Source: Microvirga zambiensis WSM3693
Lineage (GTDB): Bacteria; Pseudomonadota; Alphaproteobacteria; Rhizobiales; Beijerinckiaceae
Direction of reading: 5' to 3'
Length of the DNA stretch: 64,000 bases
Assembly (NCBI RefSeq): GCF_016735695.1
Contig: NZ_JAERQD010000010.1
Location: 1-64,000 of the forward strand
Numbering within the stretch: position 1 is the first letter of the stretch; each line of letters starts with the position of its first letter. The position numbers and the translations under genes are program-made. Positions 51,492-60,362 of this stretch are shown in pieces. Below the pieces are notes generated by a model. The model was not told the DNA's origin. It ran no database searches and saw only the letters and a program-made list of their open reading frames with translations.

Positions 51492-52492
51492 TGCAGCTCC
51501 ACCTTCTTGCGGATCGAGTCAGCAGCCCACTCGCGGCGCATGAAGGCGTCGATCTCGCCAACAATCCCTTTGCGGAAAAGCATGACGCAGATGATGAAGG
51601 CCGCTCCGATGAAGATCGTGACCGGCACGGAGGTGGAGGCCATATAGTTTTGAATGGTCAGAACGAGTGCTGCACCAATAACCGGGCCAAGGAAGGTTCC
51701 GACGCCACCGAGAAGCGTCATGAGGATCACCTCGCCCGACATCTGCCAAGCGACATCGGTGAGTGTCGCAATCTGAAAGACGAGCACCTTGAGCGAGCCT
51801 GCGAGCCCCGAGAGCCCTGCCGATATGACGAAGACAGTCAGCTTGTAGCGATTGACACGATAGCCGAGCGACAAGGTGCGCATCTCGTTCTCGCGGATCG
51901 CCGTCATCGAGGCGCCGAAGGGCGAATGGATCACCCGCCAGATCACCGCCATGCCGATCAGGAACACGGCCACGACGAAGTAATAGAGCGCCAGATTGTC
52001 GGCGAGCGGCACGAAGCCGAGGAAATTCGGGCGCGGCACGCGCTGGATGCCGTCCTCGGCATTGGTGAACGGTGCCTGGAAGAAGGCGAAATAGGCCATC
52101 TGCGACAGTGCAAGCGTCGTCATGGCGAAATAGAAACCCTGCCGGCGGATGGCGATGATCCCCATCAGAAATCCCGCCACCAGGGCGAAGGCGACGCCGA
52201 TCATAAGGCCGGAGCCGGCGCCGAAGCCCCATTCCTTGATTGCGTGGGCGGTGACGTAGGCTGCCCCGCCAAAGAATGTGGCATGGCCGAAGGCAACCAT
52301 GCCGCCATAGCCGAGGACGAGATTCAGTGCCGCGGCGAAGAGACCGAAGCACAGAAGCTTCATCAGGAAGACCGGATAGAGAAACATTGGCGCTGCGGCC
52401 AGCAGCGCTAGTCCCGCAGCCAGCAGCGCGAGCTTGGCATACATGCGCCGGTGCAGGGGACATACTTGAGTTTTGGCGAGCATGGCAGTCAT
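51488..52492 (-). CDS. livM: branched-chain-type ABC permease LivM
   Basis: This ~334-residue inner-membrane permease has FAAALNLVLGYGGMVAFGHATFFGGAAYVTAH, the LivM signature region, GIIAIRRQGFYFAMTTLALSQMAYF, and the ATPase-contact IRENEMRTLSLGYRVNRYK. ATG 52492 overlaps the livH stop (ATGA); ATG 52483 has a better-spaced GGGGA. It is the second half of the liv channel of this operon. Confidence 0.92.
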   Translation of the reverse strand: MTAMLAKTQVCPLHRRMYAKLALLAAGLALLAAAPMFLYPVFLMKLLCFGLFAAALNLVLGYGGMVAFGHATFFGGAAYVTAHAIKEWGFGAGSGLMIGVAFALVAGFLMGIIAIRRQGFYFAMTTLALSQMAYFAFFQAPFTNAEDGIQRVPRPNFLGFVPLADNLALYYFVVAVFLIGMAVIWRVIHSPFGASMTAIRENEMRTLSLGYRVNRYKLTVFVISAGLSGLAGSLKVLVFQIATLTDVAWQMSGEVILMTLLGGVGTFLGPVIGAALVLTIQNYMASTSVPVTIFIGAAFIICVMLFRKGIVGEIDAFMRREWAADSIRKKVELQ

Positions 52493-53376
52493 TCCCCTTT
52501 TCCGAAGAGGCCGCGCGGACGCAGGAAAAGCACTACGGCCATGATGAGGAAAGGCACGAGATTGGCGGAAGGCGGCCAGTAGACCTTCGCCAGAGCTTCC
52601 AGCACGCCCAGCATGAGCCCGCTGACGATCGCACCGGTGATCGAGCCGAGACCGCCGATGATGACAACCGCAAAGACAACGATGATGAGATTGGATCCCA
52701 TCAGCGGACTGACCTGGAAGACCGGAGCGGCAACGACGCCCGCGAAACCCGCCAGCGCTCCGCCGAATGCATAGGTGCATGTCAGGAGGAGCGGAACGTT
52801 GACGCCGAACACTTCGAGCAGGGAACTGTTCTCGGTCGCGGCACGAAGCTTCGCACCGAGGGACGTGTATTCGATGATCAGCCAGGTCAGCAGGCAGAGG
52901 AGCAGCGATATCCCGATCGCGAAGGCCCGATAATGCGGAAGAAACATGAAGCCGAGATTGCTGGTGCCGCTGAGGACGGCTGGCACCTGATAGGGCTGGC
53001 CGGCCACGCCGAAGAACATCTGAAGCATTCCCTCGATGAGCAGCGCGATGCCGAAGGTCAGCAGCAAGCCGTAGAGGGCGTCGAGGCCGTAGAGCTTCCG
53101 CAAGAGGCTCCGCTCAAGCACTGCGGCGAGCACGGCAACGATCAACGGAGCGATGAGAAGGCTGGCCCAGAAGCTTAAGCCTGCCTGATTGGTGAGGAGA
53201 AAAGCCGTGAAGGCTCCTACGGTGTAGAAGGCGCCGTGGGTGAAGTTGACAACCCGCAGCAGGCCGAAAATTACACCGAGACCAAGGCTGAGCAGAGCGT
53301 AGAAGGCACCGTTGAACAGGCCGAGGACGAGCTGAGAGGCCAGAGCAACGAGAGGGACGCCGAAGATCATTGTCAC
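52489..53376 (-). CDS. livH: branched-chain-type ABC permease LivH
   Basis: This 295-residue permease has QLVLGLFNGAFYALLSLGLGVIFGLLRVVNFTHG, the LivH hallmark, and GGLGSITGAIVSGLMLGVLE near the end. GTG at 53376 has GGAG 8 bases upstream and starts 3 bases after the livF stop. An ATG 6 bases in is the alternative. Confidence 0.92.
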   Translation of the reverse strand: MTMIFGVPLVALASQLVLGLFNGAFYALLSLGLGVIFGLLRVVNFTHGAFYTVGAFTAFLLTNQAGLSFWASLLIAPLIVAVLAAVLERSLLRKLYGLDALYGLLLTFGIALLIEGMLQMFFGVAGQPYQVPAVLSGTSNLGFMFLPHYRAFAIGISLLLCLLTWLIIEYTSLGAKLRAATENSSLLEVFGVNVPLLLTCTYAFGGALAGFAGVVAAPVFQVSPLMGSNLIIVVFAVVIIGGLGSITGAIVSGLMLGVLEALAKVYWPPSANLVPFLIMAVVLFLRPRGLFGKGE

Positions 53377-53379
53377 GGC

Positions 53380-54087
53380 CTATACTCCGATCAGGCTGGA
53401 GACGGTCTCAAGATTCGCGTCGAGTTCGCCAGCGGGGAAGTCATCCACGACCCGGCCTTCTTCCATCAGGTAGAAATGGTCCGCCAGGTGACGTGCGAAA
53501 TGGAAGTTCTGTTCGACCAGGAGCATGGTCAGCCCATCCTGCTTCAGAGCGCTCAAAACGCGGCCGATATGCTGAACGATGACGGGGGATAGCCCCTCGG
53601 TCGGCTCATCGAGCACAAGCAGTTCGGGACCCGCCCGCAGCACGCGTGCGATGGAAAGCATCTGCTGCTCGCCCCCGGAAAGAGTTCCTCCGGCAGCATG
53701 CCGACGCTCCCTCAGGTTCGGGAAAAGATCGAAAATCCGCTCCAGACTCATGCCACGGTCGCCGATCCTGGGCAGCAGGTCGAGGTTCTCCTGCACGGAC
53801 AGAGACGCATAGATGCCGCGCTCTTCGGGAACATAGCCTATGCCGTTAGAGGCAATGCGATGGCGTGGCATGCCGATCAGTTCGGTGCCGTTCATGCGGA
53901 TGGAGCCGGTGGCACGTGTCAGGAGACCTACGACCCCGCGCAGCGTGGAGGTTTTTCCGACTCCGTTCCGCCCCAGTATGGCGATCGTGCGGCCGTGCGG
54001 CACAGAGAGATTCACGCCGTGGAGGATATGACTCTCGCCGTACCAACCTTCGAGGTTCTCGATCCAAAGCAGGGGCTCATACCTCAA
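53380..54087 (-). CDS. livF: ABC importer ATPase LivF
   Basis: This 235-residue ATPase has Walker A GRNGVGKTS, EERGIYASLSVQENL, signature LSGGEQQMLSIARVL and Walker B LLVLDEPTEGLSP. It overlaps the livG 3' end by about 11 bases (livG stop at 54077) and precedes livH in the minus-strand operon. Confidence 0.93.
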   Translation of the reverse strand: MRYEPLLWIENLEGWYGESHILHGVNLSVPHGRTIAILGRNGVGKTSTLRGVVGLLTRATGSIRMNGTELIGMPRHRIASNGIGYVPEERGIYASLSVQENLDLLPRIGDRGMSLERIFDLFPNLRERRHAAGGTLSGGEQQMLSIARVLRAGPELLVLDEPTEGLSPVIVQHIGRVLSALKQDGLTMLLVEQNFHFARHLADHFYLMEEGRVVDDFPAGELDANLETVSSLIGV

Positions 54088-54829
54088 AGCCAGCTCCTAT
54101 ATAGGCCTGCCGCACGGCAGCATTGTCGCGGATCTCGCGATAGGTGCCTTCCGCCATCACCTCTCCGCGCACCAGCACTGTAACCCTGTCGCAGAGACGC
54201 TCGACGACCGAGAGGTTGTGTTCGACCATCACTACCGTGCAGTCCTTGGCAACGCTGCGGATCAGCTCGACGATCATCGGGATATCTCCCGCCGCCATGC
54301 CGGCGATCGGTTCGTCGAGAAGCAGAACTTTCGGCTGCATGGCGAGCGTCGTAGCGATCTCGAGCGCGCGCTTGCGACCGTAGGAGACCTCCGAACAAAG
54401 CCTGTCGGCCAGCGGCGCCAGCCCAACGCGATCCAGAAGCTGATCAGCCTCGTCATCGAACCGGGAAAGCGTGCGCGACGGCAGCCAGAATTGATGGCTC
54501 AGCCCGTGACGATGCTGGAGAGCGACACGTACGTTGTCCCGCAGCGTCAGGCCCGGAAATATGGACGAGATCTGGAACGAGCGGCAAAGGCCACGCAAGG
54601 CGACGTCCGCCGGGCCCTCTCCGGTGATGTTCTCGCTGTCGAGAAAGATATTGCCGGAGCTCGCGGCGTGGAACCGGGTCAGAAGGCCGAAGAGCGTGGT
54701 CTTGCCAGCACCGTTCGGGCCGATCAGTGCGTGGACGCTTCCTTTTTCCACCTTGAGATCGACATTCTTGACGGCATAAAAGCCGCCAAAGTTCTTGCTG
54801 ACCTTCCGTGCTTCGAGAACGATGCTCAT
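54077..54829 (-). CDS. livG: ABC importer ATPase LivG
   Basis: This 250-residue ATPase has Walker A GPNGAGKTT, RSFQISSIFPGLTLRDNVRVALQ, signature VSYGRKRALEIA and Walker B VLLLDEPIAGM. The ATG at 54829 overlaps the GST-like gene stop by 4 bases; the upstream open frame is shadow. Together with LivF it energises the liv importer. Confidence 0.93.
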   Translation of the reverse strand: MSIVLEARKVSKNFGGFYAVKNVDLKVEKGSVHALIGPNGAGKTTLFGLLTRFHAASSGNIFLDSENITGEGPADVALRGLCRSFQISSIFPGLTLRDNVRVALQHRHGLSHQFWLPSRTLSRFDDEADQLLDRVGLAPLADRLCSEVSYGRKRALEIATTLAMQPKVLLLDEPIAGMAAGDIPMIVELIRSVAKDCTVVMVEHNLSVVERLCDRVTVLVRGEVMAEGTYREIRDNAAVRQAYIGAGFEV

Positions 54830-55488
54830 TCGGTCCCCGCATGGTCGAATGGAACGAATTTGGTGAAGAGCGGCCGGGTTCTGGCGAGGGCAGGGCGATC
54901 CCGAAGCACGGACACCAGATCGGCGAGATGCCATCGATCAGCAGAGTCGAATGTACTTCCAAAGCGCATCTGCAGATACTCGACCACGATCACAGGAAGA
55001 AAGGCTGCGATGCCCGGTTTCTCGATCAGCGTCTTGCTCCCATCGGACAGCAATCGTTCCAGACGATCCAGGCTGCGCCCAATGGCAGCCTGCCGGCGGC
55101 GGGCGACCGGCGACGAATCGAATGCGGTCTCATTGACCGAGCCTGATGTGACCATGCGGCCGGCCATGATCGCAGCCGCGGCATCGATGATCCCGAAGCA
55201 AACACCGCCGAGCTGCTGCTCGGCATCATTCCGGAACCAGAGACGCTCCGCTTCGCCGGCGCGACGCACCGCGAAATCCGCGATCAAAAGCGATTCCGTT
55301 ATAGTTCGCGGCTGATCCCCGCCCATAACCAGGGCCGGAACCCGCCCGGCAGGATTATGCTCCAGCAGCTCGGGCGGGTTCTGCCAGGGGTCGAGGATCA
55401 CGATCTCCAGACCCTTGAGGCGAGCCTCGAGGCACATCACGCATGCCAAGCGTGCGTAGGGAGATGTCGGACTGACATAGAGTCTCAT
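54826..55488 (-). CDS. glutathione S-transferase-like protein
   Basis: This 220-residue GST-fold protein begins MRLYVSPTSPYARLACVM, a thioredoxin-like N-domain with Ser/Pro at the active position. NPAGRVPALVMGG and ITESLLIADF bind glutathione in relatives. The C-terminal domain is all helical. GGAG lies 7 bases before the ATG. It sits between livK and livG, overlapping the latter by 4 bases, which is an unusual place for a GST. It may isomerise or conjugate the pathway substrate. Confidence 0.88.
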   Translation of the reverse strand: MRLYVSPTSPYARLACVMCLEARLKGLEIVILDPWQNPPELLEHNPAGRVPALVMGGDQPRTITESLLIADFAVRRAGEAERLWFRNDAEQQLGGVCFGIIDAAAAIMAGRMVTSGSVNETAFDSSPVARRRQAAIGRSLDRLERLLSDGSKTLIEKPGIAAFLPVIVVEYLQMRFGSTFDSADRWHLADLVSVLRDRPALARTRPLFTKFVPFDHAGTE

Positions 55489-55508
55489 GATAAATCTCCG
55501 CTCACGGG

Positions 55509-55534
55509 GGACCTGCTCGCGCGAGAGCAGGTCC
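55509..55534 (-). other. intercistronic stem-loop livK2-gst
   Basis: GGACCTGCTC and its exact complement enclose a 6-base loop between the livK stop and the GST-like start. It is the same arrangement as after the other binding-protein genes in the window. Confidence 0.5.
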
Positions 55535-55577
55535 AAGCGCTTCTGGAGGCAGAGGCGGGGGAGCCCGCCGAGTGGGA

Positions 55578-56777
55578 TCACTTCACGAAGGGGCAGCCGC
55601 TGTCCTTGGCTGCGCGGAACAGGCCTTCGGCCGGGATCTTGGCGATGATCTTGTAGAGATCGTTCGGACCCTTCGACTCTGATGGATCCTTCACCTCGAC
55701 CAGCAGCATGTCGTAAGTCACGCGGCCATTGGCCTGGATGCGCGGGTTCTCCCAGATTCCGGTAGTGATGGGGAGTTCCCGCATCTTGGCCGCTACCTTA
55801 TCAGGATCGTCAGTGCCGGCGGCCTTAACAGCTTCGAGATAATGCGTGACCGCGCCATAGGCGCCCATATGGCCCATGGTCGGAGTCTTGCCGCCGTTCT
55901 TCGCCATCATCCGCTTGGCGAGCTCACGTGTCTTGTCGTTCAGATCCCAGTAGGTCGAGACCGACATGCGCATTCCTTTGGAGGCGGCGAGAGACAGCGC
56001 CTCGATGTTGTTCTCGTAAACCATCATCGCCGCGAGCTTGCCGCCGAGCCCGAACTGGGCGGCCTGCTTCACCGTCGTCTCGAGGTCCGTGCCGGCATTG
56101 GCGAGGCCGATCACATCGGCGCCCGATCCTTGAGCCGTCAGCAATGCCGAGGCCATGTCGTTCGAGTTCAGTGGGTGCAGAGTCTGCCCGAGCACCTTGC
56201 CGCCGGCGGCCGTAATCGATTTGGTCGCGTCATCCCTCAGCGAGTGACCGAACACGTAATCGGCGACGATCATGTGCCAGGTTTTCTTGCCCTCGCCGAC
56301 GATGCGCGAGGTCACGGCACGCGACAGTTCCTGGGTGGAGGGTGCGAACTGGAAGCCGTAGGGCGAGCATTGAGCTTCGGAGAAGTTGGGGGCATAGGCG
56401 CCGCTGGCGAGCGTGAACACCTTCGCCTCGGCTGCCCGCGCCTGTGCGGCAAGGCCGACGGCGCTCGATCCGCCGAGGGTTATGGCGCGAACGCCTTGTT
56501 CCTGAATGTAGCGCTGGGCTTGGGCCGAGCCCACATCGGGCTTGTTCTGATGGTCCGCTTGCAGGATTTCGATGGAACGGCCCAGCACCTTGCCGCCCGC
56601 ATCCTCCACGGCCATCTGCACTGCCATCAGCGTTCCGGGGCCGCCGTTCGCTGCGAAGATGCCGGACATGTCGTCGAGCACCAGGATCTTCAGCGGACCG
56701 CCCTGTGCGAGTGCGGTCAGGGGCATGACCGATGATAGAAGTGCGGCACTCAGCAGTGTCTTCCAATTGTTATTCAT
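55578..56777 (-). CDS. branched-chain-type ABC binding protein
   Basis: This 399-residue periplasmic LivK-like binding protein has a signal peptide (TLLSAALLSSVMPLTALAQ) and PLKILVLDDMSGIFAANGGPGT, a variant opening also seen in proteins for organic acids. GKVLGRSIEILQADHQNKPDVG and TLGGSSAVGLAAQ are family positions. GGGAGGAC precedes the ATG at 56777. It heads the operon livK-gst-livG-livF-livH-livM-caiB-lyase, and the frameshifted aldehyde dehydrogenase lies 134 bases upstream of it. The ligand is unknown, probably the acid activated by the CaiB protein. Confidence 0.9.
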   Translation of the reverse strand: MNNNWKTLLSAALLSSVMPLTALAQGGPLKILVLDDMSGIFAANGGPGTLMAVQMAVEDAGGKVLGRSIEILQADHQNKPDVGSAQAQRYIQEQGVRAITLGGSSAVGLAAQARAAEAKVFTLASGAYAPNFSEAQCSPYGFQFAPSTQELSRAVTSRIVGEGKKTWHMIVADYVFGHSLRDDATKSITAAGGKVLGQTLHPLNSNDMASALLTAQGSGADVIGLANAGTDLETTVKQAAQFGLGGKLAAMMVYENNIEALSLAASKGMRMSVSTYWDLNDKTRELAKRMMAKNGGKTPTMGHMGAYGAVTHYLEAVKAAGTDDPDKVAAKMRELPITTGIWENPRIQANGRVTYDMLLVEVKDPSESKGPNDLYKIIAKIPAEGLFRAAKDSGCPFVK

Positions 56778-56911
56778 GTCGTCCTCCCTCATTTTTTCGG
56801 CAAGCTCGGCGGATTGTTTCCTCCGCTCACCACCGGGATCGCCTGCCTTGTCCCGGATCGATTTTCTGTTCAGGTCCTCCGAACCCGCTGCCTTCGAGGC
56901 GTTGGGCTCCT

Positions 56912-58419
56912 TCACTGCAGGGTGAACGGGTTGGAGATTCTCGATTTCGGATTGATGAAGACGCTCTTTGCTTCGAGGTATTCGTAGATCGCGGCCTTGC
57001 CGTTCTCGCGCCCGATTCCCGAAGACTTGAAGCCGCCGAACGGTGCCATGTAGCTCACGACGCGATAGGCATTGACCCAGACCGTACCGGCTCGCAGCCT
57101 GCGCGGCAGCGTGATCGCGCGCTCGAGACTCTGGCTCCACAATCCGGCGGCAAGCCCATAGGGTGTGTCGTTGGCAAGCGCCACCGCTTCGTCATCGGTG
57201 CGGAACTTGAGAACCGAGAGAACAGGGCCAAAAACCTCTTCCCGTGCAATGCGCATCGAATTGTCGACGCCGGTGAAGATCGTCGGTTCGACAAACCAGC
57301 CTTGCTTCAAGGCCTCCGCATCCGGGCGCCTGCCGCCCAGCGCGCAAACCGCTCCCTCCGACCGGGCGATGTCGATGAACTCGAGCGTCTTCGCCAGCTG
57401 GGGCTCGGTGGCGATCGGGCCGACATCGGTGGTCTCGCTGCGCGGATCGCCGAGGCGCGCCTGCCGCATGCGCTCGACCAGCTTCTCGACGAAGCTGTCA
57501 TGGATGCTGTCTTGGACGATGAGGCGTGAGCGGCCATGCAGGTCTGCCCCGCCGCGGCGAAGATGCCGGAAATGACCCCCTTCACCGCCGCATCGATATC
57601 GGCGTCATCGAAGATGATATGAGGCGACTTGCCGCCGAGTTCCAGCGAAACGCGCTTGAAGCTCTCTGCCGCCGCGCGGGAGACCATCCGCCCTCCGGCA
57701 TCCGATCCCGTGAACGCGATCCGGTCGACGAGCGGATGCTCCGCCAGGGCTGCGCCGGCCTCGTGGCCGAAGCCCGTCACGACATTGACGACGCCTGGAG
57801 GAAAGCCCGCTTCCTCGAAGAGCTCGAGGAATGCCAGCATCGAGACGGAGGCATGCTCGGAAGGTTTGATCACCACTGTGTTGCCGGCCGCAAGGGCGGG
57901 TGCAAGCTTCCAGACGGTCAGGAGAAGCGGTGAGTTCCATGGGGTGATCGCGCCTACGACGCCCACCGGCTCGTAGCGGATGTAATGCAGCATATCGCCC
58001 TTATCGATCGGCGTCACCGCTCCTTCGATCTTGTCCGCAAGGCCGCCATAATATTGAAACCAGCGCGGGATGTAGCGCATCTGCCCCAGCATCTCGACCT
58101 TGAGCTTGCCGTTGTCGCGCACCTCCAGATCGGCCAGACGCTCCGCATTCCGCTCGATGAGATCGGCAAGGCGATACAGAAGCCTCCCGCGGTCGCTGGC
58201 GATCATCGTGGACCAGGGGCCCGCGGTGAAAGCGGCATGGGCGGCGCGCACAGCGCGGTCGACATCATGCGTATTGCCACGCGGAAGCCGCGCCCAAGGC
58301 TTACCGCTGTACGGGTCTTTGGTTTCGAACCAGTCACCGGACGACGATCCACACCGCTCACCTCCGATCAGCATCCGGAAGTCCTGGAGCGGCGCTGCTC
58401 CGACGCTTGTGGATCCCAC
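56912..58419 (-). pseudogene. aldehyde dehydrogenase gene with a 1-base frameshift
   Basis: Two overlapping frames together spell one ALDH of ~502 residues. The first (58419 to the break) has GEV-type opening RMLIGGERCGSSSGDW, FTGSDAGG, SLELGGKSPH (catalytic Glu) and GQTCM (nucleophile Cys294). The second (through 56912) continues SRLIVQDSIHDSFVEKLVER, EEVFGPVLSVLKF and PFGGFKSSGIGRENG. The frames meet near 57531, where GCCGCTCA stands in place of the expected GCCGGCTCA; restoring one G makes 1,509 bases, an exact codon multiple. Either a recent inactivation or a sequencing error. It would have oxidised an aldehyde of the neighbouring pathway. Confidence 0.85.
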
Positions 58420-58845
58420 GCGAAAGCCTCCCCCTTGGTCAGCACATGCTCGGCTGAAGGCTTTGCGTCCTGCTCGCCAAGTGCTGTATCGTTATTATGT
58501 TTATATCATCTACCATAGTAGAACCGCGCCAGGCAATGGGAAAAATCTTCTATAGTGGATTCCCGTGGCTGCCTCGCGCCGTGAGCGCGCTTCCATAAAT
58601 CATAGGTTGAGTGACCCGCTCCCGCATTAGCCGGCATCTGAAGCACGCCCGGAAGGCTATCGTGTTCGTCGTTCCAGCATGGTGGGCGGGCAGCGTCGTC
58701 GTTGAGTGGGCACGTAACCGATTGCGGCAAGCGTGGCCGATCGTCGATCCGACCGCGTGCAGTTTCGCGACGTCACATCTGTTCGACTTGATCTGCTCTT
58801 CAACGTCTGCAACGCTGCGTGCATCAACAAGAGTATGCGGGACAG
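58420..58845. other. gap between divergent ALDH and fumarase genes
   Basis: This 426-base gap has no gene I can support; short frames are unconvincing. About 58490-58560 is AT-rich and contains the palindrome TCTACCATAGTAGA (58509-58522) and TCTATAG (58549-58555), the likely promoter/operator zone for both divergent genes. Confidence 0.45.
58509..58522. promoter_or_regulatory. candidate operator palindrome upstream of ALDH and fumarase
   Basis: TCTAC-CATA-GTAGA is a perfect 5-base-arm palindrome in an AT-rich island of the divergent gap. It is short, and the binding protein is unknown. Confidence 0.35.
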
Positions 58846-60345
58846 ATGGCCGTGACGAATTGGATTGCTGAAAAGGATATCGTCGACAGTGTCACTGACG
58901 CTCTCCAGTTCATCTCCTACTTCCATCCGCAGGACTTCGTACAATACCTCTCTCGTGCCTATTCCGTCGAAACGAGCCCAAGTGCGCGCAGTGCCATCGG
59001 GCAGATACTCGTCAATTCCAGAATGGCCGCGATGGGCAAGCGGCCTCTCTGCCAAGACACCGGCGTCGTCAATGTGTTTGCGAGGGTGGGCATAGAGGCT
59101 CGTATCGCAAGCAAAAAGCCTCTCCAGGAGCTTATCGACGAAGCGGCCAGGCGAGCGTATCTCTCCGATGAGAACCCGCTGCGCGCCTCCGTCGTCGCCG
59201 ACCCGCTCTTCGCAAGAAGGAATAGCGGCGACAACACGCCCGCCATGGTGAACGTCGAACTCGTGGCGGGAGATAAGCTGGAATTCGATGTTTCGGCCAA
59301 AGGCGGCGGCTCCGAGAACAAAACGAAGTTTGCCGTTCTGGAGCCCTCCGATTCCGTCAGCGACTGGGTGGTGAAGACGGTAGAAAAACTCGGTGCGGGA
59401 TGGTGCCCTCCCGGAATCCTTGGAATAGGCGTCGGGGGAAGCGTCGAGAAGACGATGCTGATGGCAAAGCAGGTTCTCAATGAACCGCTGGATATGTGGG
59501 ATATTCTCCGTCGCGGACCGTCATCAAAGCTCGAGGAGGTGCGGGTCGAGATCTATGAACGGGTGAATGCGCTCGGCATCGGTGCGCAGGGCTTGGGAGG
59601 CATGACGACCGTTCTCGATGTCAAGATCCGGTCGTTCCCAACTCACGCGGCATCGCTGCCCGTTGCGCTCATTCCAAACTGCGCTGCGACCAGGCATGTG
59701 CATTTTTCCTTGGATGGATTCGGCCCAGCGCAGTTCGAGCCGCCGGATATCCATGACTGGCCGCAGGTCATTATCGACCACACCGCCTCTTCAGGAAGGC
59801 GGGTCGATCTTGATCACCTGACGGATGACGAGATTGCAGGCTGGAAGCCGGGCGAAACGCTGCTTCTGTCCGGTACGCTTTTTACCGGCCGCGATGCCGC
59901 TCACAAACGAATGCTCGAAGCGTTGAGAGCTGGGCAACCCCTTCCGGTGGATCTGCGCAATAAGGCCATTTACTATGTAGGCCCCGTGGATCCTGTCGGC
60001 GACGAGGTCATCGGGCCGGCAGGTCCGACCACGTCCACGCGCATGGACCGGTTTCTCGATGAGCTTCTGCCGGCGACCGGGCTCAAGGTCATGATCGGAA
60101 AGGCCGAACGCGGCGATAGCGCCATCCGAGCGATCGCGAAGAACAAGGCTGCCTATCTCATCGCCGTCGGCGGTGCAGCGTACCTGGTCTCCAAGGCCGT
60201 TCGTTCGGCGCAGCCGGTTGCCTACCAGGATCTCGGCATGGAGGCGATCTATCGCATGGTTGTCGAAGATATGCCTGTCATGGTGGCGGTCGATTGTCGG
60301 GGCACATCGATTCACACGGTCGGACCAGCGCTCTATCGCCGTTAG
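58846..60345 (+). CDS. class I fumarate hydratase-type enzyme
   Basis: This 499-residue iron-sulphur hydro-lyase of the FumA/FumB (or mesaconase/tartrate dehydratase) type has fused alpha and beta domains. The three cluster cysteines are visible: RPLCQDTG (Cys69), WCPPGILGIG (Cys187) and IPNCAATRH (Cys279). The C-terminal half has RDAAHKRMLEALRAG and YYVGPVDPVGDEVIGPAGPTTSTRMD, typical of the beta domain. It could be a fumarase, but members of this class also hydrate mesaconate, and the neighbouring CoA-transferase and lyase make that plausible. The ribosome site is weak. Confidence 0.88.
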   Translation: MAVTNWIAEKDIVDSVTDALQFISYFHPQDFVQYLSRAYSVETSPSARSAIGQILVNSRMAAMGKRPLCQDTGVVNVFARVGIEARIASKKPLQELIDEAARRAYLSDENPLRASVVADPLFARRNSGDNTPAMVNVELVAGDKLEFDVSAKGGGSENKTKFAVLEPSDSVSDWVVKTVEKLGAGWCPPGILGIGVGGSVEKTMLMAKQVLNEPLDMWDILRRGPSSKLEEVRVEIYERVNALGIGAQGLGGMTTVLDVKIRSFPTHAASLPVALIPNCAATRHVHFSLDGFGPAQFEPPDIHDWPQVIIDHTASSGRRVDLDHLTDDEIAGWKPGETLLLSGTLFTGRDAAHKRMLEALRAGQPLPVDLRNKAIYYVGPVDPVGDEVIGPAGPTTSTRMDRFLDELLPATGLKVMIGKAERGDSAIRAIAKNKAAYLIAVGGAAYLVSKAVRSAQPVAYQDLGMEAIYRMVVEDMPVMVAVDCRGTSIHTVGPALYRR

Positions 60346-60362
60346 GTCCAACCCGTATCACC

